This document shows, piece by piece, positions 61,215 to 64,000 of a DNA stretch of 64,000 nucleotides. The stretch spans positions 1 to 64,000 of the forward strand of contig NC_051108.1 in assembly GCF_901709675.1 (NCBI RefSeq), given 5' to 3'. Numbering within the stretch: position 1 is the stretch's first letter; every line of letters begins with the position of its first letter. Source of the DNA: Syngnathus acus (Eukaryota; Chordata; Actinopteri; Syngnathiformes; Syngnathidae). A program made the position numbers and the translations under genes. Under the pieces are notes generated by a model. That model was not told the DNA's origin and ran no database searches. It worked only from the letters and a program-made list of their open reading frames with translations.

Positions 61215-64000
61215 CACGCAGACACACACACGCACACACACGCGCACACACACGCGCACACACACACGCGCACACGCTCGCACATAAAGTTAAGAAAGTG
61301 GTTCAATTAGTGTGATTGCTGTTGGCTGGTGTCTGCAGGCAAGCCTTTTTGTCTTGCCGCTTGCTCGCTGTCTGTCCTCAATCCAAAACTCCTCCCGTTC
61401 TTCGGCAGAGACACGCACTCCAGCTCCACCCTCGTTCGCGAGCGAGGCTTAGCGCGCAAGCTGCTCATCACGAGTAGGCGACGGCTCTCTTTGGCCGTAC
61501 GTTTGCGCTCTGATCACCAAAACAAAGTTCAAGCAGGTTGCCAAACGTGATCACAAAGAGGTCTTTAAAGGTGCACGGTTCTTTCCCATGCTAATCCACC
61601 ATTTGCCTCCCATTGTCACCTGCCAGCGATTGGCGTAAATGCGTCGAGTGTTTGCGAGAGGAGCGAGTGCGCTTGGCTCGAGAAGCAAAGGCGCAGCTTC
61701 TCACCTGACGGTGAAGTCGTACGAGCAGGACGCCAACGTGTTGCCGCTAAAAGGAGAAAACTGAACACATGCACAAAGCACGTGTCAAAGAAGAAAGACG
61801 TGTCACATGATGAGGTCTTGCGGACGCCATCATCCGGCCACCCACCTTGACTCGACGGACGGCGGAGGTGTGGCCTCTCATTTGATTGACGGGCCGTCTG
61901 GGGTTCCTCAGGTCCCAAACGCGCACGCTGCCATCCACCGAGCCGCTCGCCATGATATTCTGCGCACACAGCGCGTTATCGCTCGCTGACAAGAGGTGCC
62001 AAACCCGGTGAGAGCTGTGGCCGACGCTTGGAGACGGCAAAAGTGGCGCAACGGCCCCCGAGGCCAGGCCCCACATTCTTGTGAAACCGGGCCGTCAATC
62101 AAGGCCCGCTTAGGCCTTTGGCAATGGCACCGATGAGCGAGTCACCTGATCGTATTTGCACCAATCGCAGCTCAGGACCTCGCCGTCGTGCGCCGGGACC
62201 GCCAATCGGCATGCACCGGCCTTGACGTCCCACACTCGTAGTGTCCCGTCACCTGAGCGCACACACACACACACACACACACGAGGAGGGAGGGAGGGAG
62301 AGAGGGAGGGAGGAAAGGAGGGAGGGCGGAAGTTGCGGATGTGCCTTTAAGCGCGTGTGCAGGCTTTCTTGCGAGCGGCAGATGACGTCCATCGCCCACA
62401 GGGCGAACATTTGCCAGGGAGGGCGGAGCCCAAAGAGGCACTTCCGGGCTGAACGGCACCTACATCGCCGCCGCAGCATCCCCGTCTGGCGCTTTCGCTG
62501 GCGTGCGCCGGCGACCCTCGGCTCCTTCGCAAATCTCTCCCCCGTATTTCGCTCACCCCGACCGTCGGCACTTTTCCCGAGATGCGGCCGCCGTGGGGGA
62601 TGTCGACGAAACCCAAAGAAAGCCACGGCGCGACGGAAGGAAAATGACGCTCAAATCTGACGGCAGCCGTCGAGGGCGGCGGCCATCTTGCCGGGACAGC
62701 CCGACGGAGACGCCGTCGTCAAGAACCTCAACGAGGGTCAAAGCCAAAGCTTGGACTCGGCCCGCACGGCTCGTGCCCGGCCGCCTTCTGCTTTCTTTTG
62801 GGCTCTTTCCATTTGACAGAGATGGCTGAAACGGCCATAGCCGCTTGCGCCCCCTCCCTCTTGGCGTTTGACACCACCGGGTGCAGCGACGGGTCACGAC
62901 GTCCCCGACCTCTCCAAAGCCGTTTTTCCACGACCGCCCACGCAACACCACGCCGCGCTCGGATGTCCTTCTCCGAGCGGAGATGGGATTAGCCGCGGGA
63001 AGTCGAAGAGAGCGCAGCTCGGGACGATTGGATTCCACGTGAGCTTGCCGTTAGCACACGGCCGCAAACGTGCGCTGCTTCTCACAGTGGACAAACGCGG
63101 GCTCCTCTGATTGGCGCACAAAAAGCCAGGCCCGATTGCAGACTGAGCCACTAAGAAAAAACAAAAACGAAAAGGCAGCCTTAGTAGACACGCCCTGAGA
63201 CAGTTTAGCTGCCAAATCAAGTTGGGGGTGACGCTGCCACCTTGTCACTTAATCTTTCTCAGCACACATAGCTTGCTAGCAGCACACACAACCACATGCA
63301 CATTGGGGGCTTCTGACCTTTCGTTTGATAGCAATTGCACAAGCAATTGCACAAGCAAAGCGCGCGCTCGCGACGGTACCTTAACGCAAGCGGCTTAGCG
63401 AGCTGCCGGGTTGCGATAGCTGACATTTTCAGCACGTGCGCCGCTTCAAGGCAAACCGCAGTGGCGGACGTTTTCCCTGCCCGCCTGTGGGCGGCGGCTC
63501 GCCAAGGAACACACACACAGTTGAGCATGTGCACAATGCAAACGACATCATACGTGTGTCAAATTCATCCATCGCAGACACGCACAATCATCCACCCTCT
63601 CTCTTTCTCTCTCTCTCTCACACACACACACTCAAACATGCAAATGGACGAGGCAGGGTTCATGCGAGTGTTGACGACTGCGTGCAATCAAAGCGCGCAC
63701 GCGGATTAACAAACGGCACCAGATCTCATCTGGAACATTCATTCAATCCACTTTGCCGACAGATAACGCCAGCCGCCCCGTGCTGATAACGCTCAGCAAC
63801 GCACTCTAGCTTGTCAACAGTGCCCCCTTGTGCTGAAATATTTCCATGACATCCCCTTGTGTGCGCATCACCTGAGCATGAAGCAAAGCACGCCGAGATG
63901 TGAGGGGACCAAATGGTGCTGTAGATGACGCCCTGGTGACCTGTGAAAGTGCTCAGCGATTGGCCAAGGATGGGGTCCCACTGGAGAAGTGGGTGAAAGG
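60183..64000 (-). CDS. pex7: Peroxisomal targeting signal 2 receptor Pex7, 3' part (truncated by window)
   Basis: Pex7 is a WD40 propeller that binds PTS2-bearing proteins in the cytosol and delivers them to the peroxisome with Pex5L. Exons present: 64000-63872 (continues beyond the window), 62252-62146, 61959-61846, 61760-61705, 60656-60557, 60260-60183. They keep phase throughout. Motifs: [98 protein letters not shown] and [12 protein letters not shown], i.e. roughly WD repeats 4 to 7. The C-terminus is [11 protein letters not shown]. The 5' exons (repeats 1-3) are outside the window. Confidence 0.95.
60334..60385. repeat. (GGAT)n microsatellite in pex7 intron
   Basis: About 12 copies of tgga in the intron between the last two pex7 exons. 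Confidence 0.95.
61166..61277. repeat. (CA)n/(CGCACA)n compound microsatellite in pex7 intron
   Basis: About 110 bp of CA dinucleotides with regular CG interruptions (cacacgcgcacaca). The Cys/Val frames on the minus strand are artefacts. Confidence 0.9.
62253..63871. other. Large pex7 intron
   Basis: 1.6 kb between the exons ending 63872 and starting 62252. It starts with a (CA)n tract (62262-62282) and GGGA-rich repeats (62284-62328). Several overlapping 60-160 codon frames here are compositional; none resembles a known protein. A CT-then-CA microsatellite lies at about 63595-63632. Confidence 0.5.

Noticed and set aside
62553-63038. 161-codon minus-strand frame inside pex7 intron
   Set aside because: No WD40 character, overlapping frames on both strands, GC-rich; not an exon by similarity.

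Overview
The window is from a ray-finned fish (teleost) chromosome end. It shows vertebrate TTAGGG/CCCTAA telomeric DNA, fish-type L2/CR1 LINE and hAT debris, dense CA/GT microsatellites and short introns. It also holds a gene block found together on human 6q23-q24: ADGRG6, VTA1, GJE1, NMBR, TXLNB, SLC35D3, PEX7. The species cannot be named from sequence alone.

Layout. 1-3530 is a small contig of a 40-bp telomere-derived satellite in G-rich orientation plus about 630 bp of other DNA. It is joined by a 100-N gap (3531-3630) to the real left chromosome end. From there inward come canonical CCCTAA (3.6-5.3 kb), a 40-bp telomere-derived satellite (5.3-8.8 kb), a 23-bp satellite (8.8-10.5 kb), degenerate subtelomeric repeats (10.5-12.8 kb), a broken LINE, a 1.9-kb near-perfect palindrome (13.2-15.1 kb) and a three-copy tandem duplication (15.2-16.3 kb).

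Genes. From 17.3 kb to the right edge seven multi-exon protein genes follow: adgrg6 (-), vta1 (-), gje1 (-), nmbr (+), txlnb (+), slc35d3 (-) and pex7 (-, cut by the window edge). I rebuilt the exons from splice signals, reading phase and family similarity; the stated exons keep the frame from end to end. The genes are not one pathway: adhesion GPCR for myelination, ESCRT cofactor, atypical connexin, neuromedin B receptor, coiled-coil taxilin, nucleotide-sugar transporter-like protein and peroxisomal import receptor. What links them is old synteny. gje1 and nmbr are divergent and may share a promoter region.

Highlights. (1) txlnb has two adjacent 75-nt, phase-0 exons, both homologous to the same 25-residue taxilin segment, separated by a 38-nt intron too short for normal splicing: a strong candidate for mutually exclusive exons. 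(2) adgrg6 has a possible 1341-nt phase 1-1 cassette exon encoding a Pro/Ser-rich stalk between the pentraxin and SEA regions. (3) The telomeric, 40-bp and 23-bp arrays change over inside a shared word. (4) A hAT element with a perfect 8-bp target duplication sits nested in an older hAT relic.
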